Origin: Sphingobacterium detergens
GTDB taxonomy: Bacteria > Bacteroidota > Bacteroidia > Sphingobacteriales > Sphingobacteriaceae
Assembly (NCBI RefSeq): GCF_003610355.1
Contig: NZ_RAPY01000004.1
Span: forward strand, 496,001-560,000
Reading direction: 5' to 3'
Length of the DNA stretch: 64,000 nt
The position numbers and the translations under genes are program-made. Numbering within the stretch: position 1 is the stretch's first letter; every line of letters starts with the position of its first letter. Positions 17,657 through 27,073 of this stretch are shown here, one piece after another. The notes under the pieces are model-generated. The model was not told the origin of the DNA and did no database searches. It saw nothing but the letters and a program-made list of their open reading frames with translations.

Positions 17657-18745
17657 CTATCTTGATACGGACATCAAATGTTCATCCAGTTTATCTGAAA
17701 GGTAATCACTAGGAATATCCCCATTGTCTTTTTTTCTGACCATCTCGATTAAATCGGACTGATCGAGAATCATAATTAGTTTTCCATGCTCTCTCAATGC
17801 TCCTTTTGCTGCCGATATTGCATTGGCATGGGCATTATTTCGGGCGATAATAATTGCAGTGCCACGTAATGCCTTCGGAAATAAATACCGCTCAGTGGTA
17901 TAGATTTGGCCTTGTGGAATTGGATCTTTATAATTTTTAAACTCGAAAAGTACATACCTGGAATTGAAAGAGCTCACAAGTGCACGCCAAAAGTCGTCCA
18001 GGGAGTTTACCCGGCAGATCATATCAAATCTTGATAATTCGTCATCAGTTCGCTGTTGTTGCTTCCATACGGACAAATCGTTATTAAAGAGATATTTTAA
18101 AATTTCAACACTTTTATTCTCGAACTCCACCCATCCTGGTTTGCCTTCAGGGATTGCCTTTAATTCTGCAATAAGATTGGCCCCTTTGCTTTTCATTTCA
18201 TAACTGACACTAGAATCAGCTACTGATGAATCCTGTTTGAAGTATTTTACGGGATCTTGTTCTGTATCTTCATTAACTCCATCGTAAGGAAGCCTAGTAT
18301 CGAGACCCTGTTGCGCCTCCATAATCAATGTTCCCAATTCCTCTGCTTTATCTTCCCTGTTTGCTGCTATTAAAAAATTGGCTAGGTTACTTCTGTCCCA
18401 TACCACAACATTATAGGTCTTGAATATCTCTTCTTTTATTGAGTACGGAACAATACTGGAAACTATTATGGCTCGGTTGCTAATTTCATTGGATGGGAAA
18501 CTTGCAATAGCATTTGCCACTGTTCTTATTGTGCCGTTGGGCACTTTTCTACTCCGGTAAAACTTGATCTCACAAATTATGGAAATTAGATCCTTTTGTA
18601 TTATCAAATCTGGTTGGAATACGATATTGTTCCTATTGTATTGGAGATCATCAAGATCAGATACCTTAAAGGACAAACCTCTAAATGCTGCTTGAACTAT
18701 ATCTGTAAAATCATTATAAAAGGAGTGGATAGTTGGCATATCCAA
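17657..18745 (-). CDS. Protein with two PD-(D/E)XK nuclease-like cores
   Basis: The 362-aa protein has two candidate active sites. Core 1 is PDLIIQ at Asp46 followed by IICEIKFYRS with Glu59-x-Lys61. Core 2 has Glu209 in a helix, FDMICRV at Asp241 and YVLFEFKNYKDP with Glu268-x-Lys270. Both read as the hydrophobic-strand D...(E)xK layout of the restriction-endonuclease fold; a hydrophilic linker lies at about residues 150-185. No DNA-binding or ATPase domain is attached. It lies upstream of the helicase on the same strand, but 752 bases containing a pseudogene intervene. A defence nuclease is likely; whether both sites cut is unknown. Confidence 0.7.
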   Translation of the reverse strand: MDMPTIHSFYNDFTDIVQAAFRGLSFKVSDLDDLQYNRNNIVFQPDLIIQKDLISIICEIKFYRSRKVPNGTIRTVANAIASFPSNEISNRAIIVSSIVPYSIKEEIFKTYNVVVWDRSNLANFLIAANREDKAEELGTLIMEAQQGLDTRLPYDGVNEDTEQDPVKYFKQDSSVADSSVSYEMKSKGANLIAELKAIPEGKPGWVEFENKSVEILKYLFNNDLSVWKQQQRTDDELSRFDMICRVNSLDDFWRALVSSFNSRYVLFEFKNYKDPIPQGQIYTTERYLFPKALRGTAIIIARNNAHANAISAAKGALREHGKLIMILDQSDLIEMVRKKDNGDIPSDYLSDKLDEHLMSVSR

Positions 18746-18810
18746 ATTTAATAATTTGTTGTTAAAAAATAATCTAAAAGCCAGTTTCGTAAAAAGACTA
18801 TTACTATTAT

Positions 18811-20763
18811 CTAGTTATCCCAATAAATAGGTTCGCTCATGCTACCTATAAAAACTCCAGATCCATTAGTTAAGGAATTGATATCTGTTCTGAAAGCCAA
18901 GCTCTCTGTGTAATTTATTGGTGCTGCAGCTTTTATTTTATAGATATTTGAAATTATTGTACTTTGACTCATTCCGTATTGATCTTTATAATTTATTATA
19001 AATGAAATTGGATAGATGCCCGGATAATAATCGAAAGAAATATCGCTTGAAGTGAAAACCTTGACCTTGTCTCGTAGATCTAAACCTTGTAAATAAGGAA
19101 GATCAAGACCATAGTAATGAATGGATTCAAAAGTAAAATCCTTGGGTAGTTCAAATTTGATTCTCGCTGTTGCTTTTGTATTTTCTTTTGCTTGAATTAA
19201 GTCTGCGATTAAGGTATGACCTTTCTCCAAAGCAATATCTTTCGCGGTTTCTTCATATCGGTTTTTAAGCATGGGATTCACTCCGAAACGAAGTAATTCT
19301 TTTACGATCTCTATGTCACCATTTGTTGCAGCAATATGTAAAGCTGTATTTCTGTTGGATCCGTTCAATGCATTGACTTGAGCAATAGGAGTGAAATAAG
19401 TGGTAAGATACTTCAAGGTAGCTATATCTTTATTGGTAACGGAATTGAAAAAAGCTTGAACCCAATTATGGGTATATAAAGGCAAATATGAAGGTACATT
19501 AAAAATGGCCACATTCTTTTGCCTATAACTATCGTTAAACGCTTGGGTTAAATTATCAGATTTAAAACCGCTGCTAGTAAGTTTAGCATCAACAGTTTTA
19601 ATCATTATATCGTTGTACGCCAGTTGTGATTTGGTTGATATGTTTACACGTTTGACCCCATGGAATGAACTATAACTTGAGTTTGAGCTTTCAGAGAAAG
19701 CAACTCCAGAAGCTAAAAATGAAAAAAGATCTCCATTACTCAAGGCAGCGGCTGACTTAAGAACATCAATAGATTTGCCGACATCGTCTGTTTGTACTGC
19801 GTCAATGTAGTTCTTATGCAAATTCCCAAGTGCAGTGTTTTTTGAGTTCATTGCTTTGGAATAAGCATCATTATGAGCTTTGATTAGGTCGGCCTTTGTT
19901 GTCGCATAAAAGCCAAGCACTGTACTTATCCTTTCTTCCATTTCAGGCGTTGCATCCCGATGGACTATGCTAATGTCAGTGTTATTAGAATTGGATGCAT
20001 CAAAGCTTACTCGGTTTTTTTCAACCACACGATGAGTTTGTTGTTTCCATTTCCATATAAAGAAACCTCCGCTTGAGCTTGATGATCGTTGAATCAACTC
20101 CCTAAATACATCAATCTTAATTTTCGTCAATTGCTCTTCGCTAATATTTATAGAAACTGATGAAAAGTTTTGGTATGGAAAATCGTATTCTACCTTTATT
20201 TCATACCTGCCCATTCTTATAAGGTTTGCTTTTTCGGCAGGTATCCGGAATTTACCATTATAGTTGGCATCTAAAATTCCAGTAATTGGGGTGGTTTTAT
20301 ATTCTTCATGATCTATAAAAAGTGTGACTTTAGTATTTTGAGGTTTTATAAAAGTTACGAGATAATTACCTTTTGAGACATTGGCATATTTGGAAAAGTT
20401 GAAGCCAGTTCCGGTAATGTAATTTATTACGTCCTGTTTGAAGTCGGGAGGTAAGTGATTGTTGTTTGTATGGATTTTATAATTAAGTATGATATCACCA
20501 TTGTCAGCGATTTCTATCCCGGAATTTGCCGTGGCTGGGCTAAAGCCCCAAGGAGTATTATGATAATATGCAGTTCCGGGAAGACCAAGTACTGGAAGAA
20601 CATAAATATTTCTTGTAGTATTCGTTCCTTCTACAAATTCAACATATCCTTGATAAGAATCCAATATTTTAAACCAGGGAAACTCTGCTGCCATGTTGAT
20701 AGAGGGGCAAAACAGGGAAAGGAATCCAATGATGAAAGCGGTGGCTAAGCGCATAATTTTCAT
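18811..20763 (-). CDS. Exported ankyrin-repeat protein
   Basis: The 650-aa product has a signal peptide (MKIMRLATAFIIGFLSLFCP, cleavage near residue 25). Its N-terminal half is beta-rich, a Ser-rich turn precedes FFIWKWKQQ, and a helical middle section follows. Ankyrin repeats occupy about residues 455-525 (NTALHIAATNGDIEIVKELL, then EETAKDIALEKGHTLIADLI). A C-terminal beta domain ends the protein. Other than the ankyrin repeats no family is recognised. It is divergent from the astacin-like protease gene (141-bp gap), which suggests a protease/inhibitor or protease/substrate pair in the periplasm. Confidence 0.7.
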   Translation of the reverse strand: MKIMRLATAFIIGFLSLFCPSINMAAEFPWFKILDSYQGYVEFVEGTNTTRNIYVLPVLGLPGTAYYHNTPWGFSPATANSGIEIADNGDIILNYKIHTNNNHLPPDFKQDVINYITGTGFNFSKYANVSKGNYLVTFIKPQNTKVTLFIDHEEYKTTPITGILDANYNGKFRIPAEKANLIRMGRYEIKVEYDFPYQNFSSVSINISEEQLTKIKIDVFRELIQRSSSSSGGFFIWKWKQQTHRVVEKNRVSFDASNSNNTDISIVHRDATPEMEERISTVLGFYATTKADLIKAHNDAYSKAMNSKNTALGNLHKNYIDAVQTDDVGKSIDVLKSAAALSNGDLFSFLASGVAFSESSNSSYSSFHGVKRVNISTKSQLAYNDIMIKTVDAKLTSSGFKSDNLTQAFNDSYRQKNVAIFNVPSYLPLYTHNWVQAFFNSVTNKDIATLKYLTTYFTPIAQVNALNGSNRNTALHIAATNGDIEIVKELLRFGVNPMLKNRYEETAKDIALEKGHTLIADLIQAKENTKATARIKFELPKDFTFESIHYYGLDLPYLQGLDLRDKVKVFTSSDISFDYYPGIYPISFIINYKDQYGMSQSTIISNIYKIKAAAPINYTESLAFRTDINSLTNGSGVFIGSMSEPIYWDN

Positions 20764-20904
20764 AAATTTAGTTTATTAAATATAATCAAAATATTTAAAT
20801 GCAAATCCTCTATTCAGAAATTAATGTTCGATAATTTTTAATTTTTTTGAGCATGTAATTTGAGTTGAATATTAAACTTCGTATATTAGCGTAAAGCCTT
20901 TATT

Positions 20905-22449
20905 ATGAAATATTTTCGGATTTTTTTAATTATTATTTCGTTGCATATTTCTGTTAACTTAAATGCGCAAATATCATGCGTTGATAAAGTGGCACCTAAT
21001 ACTCTAGGTAATGTTCAACATGGTGTTTTTGATATTAGCTCAAAATGGACAAACGGCTCTGTGCTCACAGTTAAGTTTCTGGGAGGTAGTACCGATTTTG
21101 TCCACCAAAAAATACAGCAATATGCTAGACTATGGGAAAATTTTGCAAACGTCAAATTTAACTTTGTGACCTCTGGAAATGCCGATATCAGAATAGGATT
21201 CGAGAAGGGGGGATATTGGTCATATCCGGGATCACATTCAAAAAATATCCCTCAATCTGATCGTACCATGAATTATGAAGGTTTTGACGAATCTACACCG
21301 GAAGTTGTATTGAAGAGAACAATTTTACATGAATTTGGCCATGCTCTTGGCCTCTTGCATGAGCACAAGTCACCATTAAGTCCTATCCAATGGAATAAAC
21401 CCAAAGTTTATGCACTCTATATGCAAACCCAAGGATGGAGCGCCCAGAAAGTTGATGAACAAGTTCTCAATAGATATAGTGTAGAGATGACAAACAAAGA
21501 ATATGACCGATATTCTATTATGCATTATCCAATAGATGGTTCACTCACGTTGGATGGTTATTCTGTAGATTGGAACACTGATATATCACCAGGAGATCGG
21601 AAGTTAATTGGAGAGATGTACCCGTTTAATACAAAAACTCCAATCATTTCTACGGGAGGTACAAGTACGACAACAGCTATCTCGAGTACTCTAAAAAATG
21701 TATCAATTGAACACAATGTAATTCGAAACGGAAAACAGGGAATGTCAATAAAAGGGCAATATCAAATCAATAATGGTCTAGGCAAAAAATGTCGATTTGC
21801 AGCCTATTTTTATAATGCAAATGGAGTTCCATTAAATGATTTTAATAGTTTATATGTTTCAGTTAATGGGAAGGTCGCAGTGGGAGAAGATGTAACACCG
21901 GCTTATGAAGCGTCTCTATTCAATAGCGACTTGTTTCTTCCATATGATGAACTTCATCTAGGCAATGGCAGTCATAATTTGAAGTCAGTAGTTTCCGTAT
22001 TTGACGACATAGGCAGAGAAATTGCTCAAGGTGGAGCTACTTATTTTTCTTATAGAAATGGACCAATTTTGTCTCCAATTCACAATGTACAAATATTCGA
22101 TAATACAAAATATAGCCTTGTTGTAATGCCAAAGTTTACGATTATGAATGCCCGTGCTAATCAATTATCTGTGGTAGTTCATTTCTTTTACAATAATGGC
22201 GCACCGGTTACCTATTATGACTCATTTAAGAGACAAAATGTAAATCTTTCTTACATGAGTAATTTTGTGCCTGCATTTGAAAATACCACTTATAATTTTG
22301 GTCAATACAGTGATTTATTTATTAATGTACCCTTGTCCTTTTTCCCCGTATTCGGCAATAATACCCCGTATAAATATTACACAGCAATTATTAAAGATGG
22401 AGTGCAAATTGCAACAAGTAGCTGGACGAATTTTTTATTGAATCGTTGA
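20905..22449 (+). CDS. Astacin-like (M12A) secreted zinc metalloprotease
   Basis: The 514-aa protein starts with a signal peptide cut after about residue 22 (NLNAQ). The catalytic domain has HEFGHALGLLH (His142, Glu143, His146, His152) and the Met-turn SIMHYP at Met206. The C-terminal ~270 residues are two beta-sandwich-like repeats, with KGQYQINNGLGKKCRFAAYF and NARANQLSVVVHFFYNNG in matching places, probably for binding. It is secreted or periplasmic. The divergent ankyrin gene is its closest neighbour. Confidence 0.88.
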   Translation: MKYFRIFLIIISLHISVNLNAQISCVDKVAPNTLGNVQHGVFDISSKWTNGSVLTVKFLGGSTDFVHQKIQQYARLWENFANVKFNFVTSGNADIRIGFEKGGYWSYPGSHSKNIPQSDRTMNYEGFDESTPEVVLKRTILHEFGHALGLLHEHKSPLSPIQWNKPKVYALYMQTQGWSAQKVDEQVLNRYSVEMTNKEYDRYSIMHYPIDGSLTLDGYSVDWNTDISPGDRKLIGEMYPFNTKTPIISTGGTSTTTAISSTLKNVSIEHNVIRNGKQGMSIKGQYQINNGLGKKCRFAAYFYNANGVPLNDFNSLYVSVNGKVAVGEDVTPAYEASLFNSDLFLPYDELHLGNGSHNLKSVVSVFDDIGREIAQGGATYFSYRNGPILSPIHNVQIFDNTKYSLVVMPKFTIMNARANQLSVVVHFFYNNGAPVTYYDSFKRQNVNLSYMSNFVPAFENTTYNFGQYSDLFINVPLSFFPVFGNNTPYKYYTAIIKDGVQIATSSWTNFLLNR

Positions 22450-22540
22450 CTTTTGTTATTAAAGTGTACTGGATGGATAAAATATTGCTTAACAAAAGCT
22501 AAAAGACAAACATATAAAATATACTATTGTAGCAACATAT

Positions 22541-23434
22541 TTATAATTTGTTAAGATATTTTTTCTTAAATCTCATCAGTAGCTCCGCTTTTTTACATGG
22601 GGATTCATAGTACAGTTTTTTGCATTTTTTTACCATTTCTCCCATACTTGGGCCATATTCAACGCCTAAAGCGTGTAAGTCTTCAGCGCTTGCAGGCCAA
22701 ATTTCTTCTTGAGCTAAATAACGTTCGATAATTTTTTTTGATTCTATTTGAAATACAAAACCTTCTTTGAGTATTTTTAATTGCGCATTCCATTTTCCTA
22801 TTTCTTTTTCAGTTATAACATATGGGTCATAATGATTCATTCCATATAATTCCAAAACATGTTGCAGTTGCTTCTCCCATTCATATTTTGTGAAAAATCG
22901 TGTTGACTCCCTTTGCCAATCATTTTTTACAATATCCGGAAATTCAATTTTTGAAAATTCTTGGATGCATAAAAGCACTTGCACAAGATATTCAATTGTT
23001 CCATTTAGCAATGCGTTCGCGCATTTCTGGTAATCTTCTTCTTTTTCAAGACTTTTTACTGATGCGGTTTGTTCATACCAATCTTCGCATGCGTTAATTT
23101 TTTCTCTATCTTTTGCTTTTTCAAGTGAAGTATAATGTCCGTTAACAGTTCTTAAATCTTGAACTAATCTAGAAATCCTCTTTGCATAATCACTTAGTGG
23201 TATACCAAAATCTTTTATTTTTTTATCAACAAATTTTAAGTTTATTCCAGGCAATTCTATGAACAAACTGTATAAATAAAGAACATAATCCTTAAAACAA
23301 ACTTCAAATGAATTAAAGCTTATTTTTAAAGATGGTGGAATAAAAAAACAAGTTCCATTAAAGCGATTTGTTTCTTTATTAATTTCTTCAATTAAGTTGA
23401 TTAATTCGTCATGCTTCCTACGTATCTGATCCAT
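22541..23434 (-). CDS. Partner protein of the SIR2-like STAND gene, unknown
   Basis: The start ATG at 23434 follows the STAND stop codon by four bases; a longer frame to 23617 runs inside the upstream gene and is unlikely. The 297-aa product is mainly helical. Its C-terminal part, EDLHALGVEYGPSMGEMVKK, resembles the last helical segment of CCA-adding enzymes and HD-type nucleotidyltransferases ('DL..LG..pGp.iG..l'), but no nucleotidyltransferase or HD motif is present. The tight spacing makes a two-gene operon with the STAND protein nearly certain. It may be an effector, adaptor or RNA-binding partner. Confidence 0.65.
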   Translation of the reverse strand: MDQIRRKHDELINLIEEINKETNRFNGTCFFIPPSLKISFNSFEVCFKDYVLYLYSLFIELPGINLKFVDKKIKDFGIPLSDYAKRISRLVQDLRTVNGHYTSLEKAKDREKINACEDWYEQTASVKSLEKEEDYQKCANALLNGTIEYLVQVLLCIQEFSKIEFPDIVKNDWQRESTRFFTKYEWEKQLQHVLELYGMNHYDPYVITEKEIGKWNAQLKILKEGFVFQIESKKIIERYLAQEEIWPASAEDLHALGVEYGPSMGEMVKKCKKLYYESPCKKAELLMRFKKKYLNKL

Positions 23435-23438
23435 TCTA

Positions 23439-26400
23439 TTAGTTTTTAGTAGGAACAGCAATTGGTCCGAGGAAATTAAAAGCAATATTGAACGCAGAAA
23501 TTCTGTCGCCTTTTTGGAAACTATTTTGGCCAAAATCGTAGAGCGAAAATGGAATTGAAATACCCAATTCTGAAACGTAAATATCACCGCGCTTATCATG
23601 CTTATGGCGTGATACATTTTCTTTTACCTCTCCACTAAACGTTCTTAAGCCACCAGTAGGAGTAGATAGCATATAAAATTTCACTACCCTTTTTCGTCCG
23701 TAGGAGAATGATTCCGCTTGGAGCGCTTCAAATGTTTGCATTGCTGGCTTTATAAAGTCCAAATGAAATTGGGCTAAAGCAAGTAAATAGTAAACGGTAG
23801 CAGTTTGATACTTCTCCTCACAAGCGAGAAGCAAATTTGTAACTTGCATGCAAAAATCCCAGTCTTTAGCATCGAAAGCAATTGCTTGATTTTCGCTTTC
23901 AAAAAAAGTGCTTCCTAATCGGCTGATCCACCAAGTTTTGAGTAGAAGAAAGAGACATCTACCATCATGTTTAATCTCTTCAAAATATTTAAATATATAT
24001 TTGAATGCTTCTTTATTTTTCTGAATTAATTTTTCATTAGACGTCTCACTTTCTTTTCCAAAACCCAATTTTTTTCTGGCTCGTAAATAAATCCCGTATG
24101 TGAATCCTTTCGCCCTCATGGATTCGAAAATTTCGTCAGCTAAAGGTATATTGCCTATAATTTCGTAAAATCTAACCTTCCTAGCTTGGAAATCTTCTTG
24201 ATGTTCTTCACTAATCCCTTCAGCTTCAGCCATTTCAAATAAGCTTAAAACATCTGTTTCTGCTTCTACTTTTTCTTCTTCTGTAAATACCTTTCCGGCT
24301 AATAATCTCTCTGTTGTCCAAGCCGCAATATCAACTGCTAAATAATTTCCAGGATTTGTACTGAAAGAATAGTTGTTAAGTTGCCTAACCTGCCAATAGT
24401 ACTCCTTAGCTATTTCCGGCTCGCTAACATATTGGTGGGCTAAAAAACCACAAATTGTAGACAATTCTACACGTAAATATGATGCAATCATACGCCCAGA
24501 ATTATTACCCAAATCCATTAAAGCTTGGCGAACCATATTTTCTGCGCGTTCTAGTAATTCAATATTGCTTTCTTCAATTTCAGGATAGTCTTTAATTTTT
24601 TTAACAATAGCCCGTAAGAACATTGCTTCCTTGAGTACTAGTCGCGGATGATACGCGAAGCGATCTTCCCTTAAACTCCGCAATATCTCGGTGATTTTAT
24701 AATATGATTGTACATATGCATTAGTTGAGTTTGGACCAATTTCATTTAAAAGTTGTACAGCAAATTCAATTTGGCGATCTGCTGCGCCAAATTCTTCTCC
24801 CGAAACCGTCCTTACTCTTGTCAATAGCCCAGAAATATAGTCGATTTCTGATTGTTTTCCCCCTGCATATCTAGCAAGTATTTCTGCTTCCAAAGTAGTT
24901 CTCGGTCCTAATTCGATATTTCCATCTTCATCATCGTACCATTTTATTAAATTTATGGTATTCATTGCTTTAAAAATATGGGTTGCAAAACTGTCAAATC
25001 CTATTGCGTCCAACAATAGTTCAAACGGTACGTTCAAACCATATTGCCCAGGAACCATTATTGAAAATATCAAGAAATCTGCAACAGTAATTGTCTCTGA
25101 TGCAAGGAAAATAGGTGTATCTAACAAACCATCGTCACTATCTTCCTGAGAAACGATTCCGGCTTTTGTGAATAAATCATATAAGTCAGTCTTCGTTTTA
25201 TGTGAGTCTGATTTTTGATTACGTAATAAGTTAACAAAAAATTTATACTCATCGTGCAGTCCTGAACGGATACTTGCAAGATTTGTAGGAAGAAAGCGAT
25301 ACAAGAGTGCCAGCAAATTAGGCTCATTTTTATCCTTTATAACACTTGCAAGTAAAGGATTTATCGATTTTAAATAAGAAATAAATCGATTTCTCTCAGA
25401 AAGATTAAGATCTATTGGTGCCTCAATATAATTTTTGGGTCTTGCTTTTTCTTTCTCCAACTCAGTAATATAACAGCTACATACCAGGATAATATTACGA
25501 CCCCTAGAATGGAGAAAACGTAAAAGTTTATAATATGGTTCCACTTCTAACATACCATCCCAAATGATAACCGTGCCTTTGGCTTTATTTTCCTCGGCCC
25601 ACCGACAAAATAAATCGATATTCATTTCATCTCCACGTTGATAACGCTTAGGAATAAACAGTACTGGATATTTATACTCTTTACGTAATTCGTAAGTTAG
25701 TAGTCCTAGTGTAGTAGTTTTTCCACTACTTGTTTGACCAAATAATATAATGGGCTTTTCAGATTGTTCACGGTTGTTATAGGCGTTTATCACCGTTGAT
25801 TTCAAGGTTTGATAAAAATCCCTTTCGAAAGCAAATCCTTGTTTGTAGCCGTCCCAATTCGGCAGGACATTTGTTGATGAAAGAAATCTTCTAAAGGCTG
25901 AAAATTGTTCTTCTTCTGATTTATCTTCGTTTCCTCCAAAAGTACTATCATCAGCAATAAATGCACCTTTCGAAACTTTACTAATAAGATCCTCTGGTAA
26001 TTTTACACGCTCATGGGGAAGTGTTAGCCATTTGCCATAGTAATCATCTGTTCCTTTCGAGTCAAATTCTAGTTTACCAGTTGATGACCATTCTACAAAT
26101 AATGACGCGAAAGATTCTTTAGTGACAACCGCTTTATTGTTTTCAACCAAGTCAATTACTCTATAATCATCTAAAAGTTCTTCAGATGCACTACAGATTA
26201 ATATCTGTTCGTCCTCAAAAGCAGCAGCATATGTGTAAAGATCATCGATAGACAATTGGTCATCCAACCCATATCCTTCAACAACAAGCAGACCTCTAGG
26301 TGTTACTAGCGATGGTAGCCGACTTAATAATGCATTAGTAATATTTCGCCTCCTTGCTAAGTCTAATGGTTTTAAAGCTGGGAAATCGTTGCTATCGGCA

Positions 26401-26834
26401 GATCTTATATACCCCATTAAATAAGTGATATGAAGACGATTTTTATTTCTAGGGTCATTAACTAAATATCGTTCATTTACAATTGGCTGGACAGTGCGAT
26501 TTCCAGAATCAAATGGTCTTTCTAAAATTGTGTCGATTGCCGAAGTATAGATAGCAGCCCATGGGAATTTTGAAATTTCCTCTAACCAAGAAGGGGTAGA
26601 AATACTTTTACATAGGCCCTCAAGCCACTGAAAAAAATTGGGGCTATAATTCGCAAGATTAAGATTTGTAAGTAATTTATAGGAAATTGCATCAATTTGT
26701 TTATCATCTGCGTATTTCGCTATTATTTTTTGCAAAATATGATCCAGTCCAGAATCCAATGCTAGGTAGTTCTGTCCTAAAAATAGAATTGCTGGTCCGT
26801 CTTGTAATCTCTTTACTACCTTGTCAAAACTCAT
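23439..26834 (-). CDS. SIR2-like domain STAND NTPase (Avs5-like architecture)
   Basis: The 1131-aa protein has an N-terminal SIR2-like Rossmann region (about 1-250): AILFLGQNYL, PWAAIYTSAIDTILERPF, TYLMGYI, VVEGYGLDDQLS. A P-loop NTPase follows with Walker A GQTSSGKTT (366-374) and Walker B TVIIWDGM. Then come ~550 residues of helical, TPR-like repeats and a small C-terminal beta domain. SIR2-STAND proteins are known as AVAST type 5 antiphage sensors, in which the SIR2 domain depletes NAD. The usual catalytic Asn (TTNxD) is Ala99 here and the usual His (HG) is Met140, so NADase activity is doubtful. It is divergent from a nuclease-STAND gene. Confidence 0.75.
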   Translation of the reverse strand: MSFDKVVKRLQDGPAILFLGQNYLALDSGLDHILQKIIAKYADDKQIDAISYKLLTNLNLANYSPNFFQWLEGLCKSISTPSWLEEISKFPWAAIYTSAIDTILERPFDSGNRTVQPIVNERYLVNDPRNKNRLHITYLMGYIRSADSNDFPALKPLDLARRRNITNALLSRLPSLVTPRGLLVVEGYGLDDQLSIDDLYTYAAAFEDEQILICSASEELLDDYRVIDLVENNKAVVTKESFASLFVEWSSTGKLEFDSKGTDDYYGKWLTLPHERVKLPEDLISKVSKGAFIADDSTFGGNEDKSEEEQFSAFRRFLSSTNVLPNWDGYKQGFAFERDFYQTLKSTVINAYNNREQSEKPIILFGQTSSGKTTTLGLLTYELRKEYKYPVLFIPKRYQRGDEMNIDLFCRWAEENKAKGTVIIWDGMLEVEPYYKLLRFLHSRGRNIILVCSCYITELEKEKARPKNYIEAPIDLNLSERNRFISYLKSINPLLASVIKDKNEPNLLALLYRFLPTNLASIRSGLHDEYKFFVNLLRNQKSDSHKTKTDLYDLFTKAGIVSQEDSDDGLLDTPIFLASETITVADFLIFSIMVPGQYGLNVPFELLLDAIGFDSFATHIFKAMNTINLIKWYDDEDGNIELGPRTTLEAEILARYAGGKQSEIDYISGLLTRVRTVSGEEFGAADRQIEFAVQLLNEIGPNSTNAYVQSYYKITEILRSLREDRFAYHPRLVLKEAMFLRAIVKKIKDYPEIEESNIELLERAENMVRQALMDLGNNSGRMIASYLRVELSTICGFLAHQYVSEPEIAKEYYWQVRQLNNYSFSTNPGNYLAVDIAAWTTERLLAGKVFTEEEKVEAETDVLSLFEMAEAEGISEEHQEDFQARKVRFYEIIGNIPLADEIFESMRAKGFTYGIYLRARKKLGFGKESETSNEKLIQKNKEAFKYIFKYFEEIKHDGRCLFLLLKTWWISRLGSTFFESENQAIAFDAKDWDFCMQVTNLLLACEEKYQTATVYYLLALAQFHLDFIKPAMQTFEALQAESFSYGRKRVVKFYMLSTPTGGLRTFSGEVKENVSRHKHDKRGDIYVSELGISIPFSLYDFGQNSFQKGDRISAFNIAFNFLGPIAVPTKN

Positions 26835-27073
26835 ATGAAAAAATTAATAAAATAGGTATCAATCAATTTTTAATTTTATAATAAATACCTTACAAACTTA
26901 CAATTATATCTACTTATGATTTATACTAATTGATCAGTTAGCAAATAAAAACCATTTTCAATAATCAAAATTGTACATTGGAATAAACTTGATATTTTTC
27001 CGGTAATTATAACTAAATTTTACTTCAATCTAATATACAATTGTTTTGTTTATTCATTATATTTTTTTAATAA

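Noticed and set aside
23435-23617. Longer start for the 297-aa partner gene
   Set aside because: The extension runs inside the STAND coding sequence; ATG 23434 right after its stop is the natural start.
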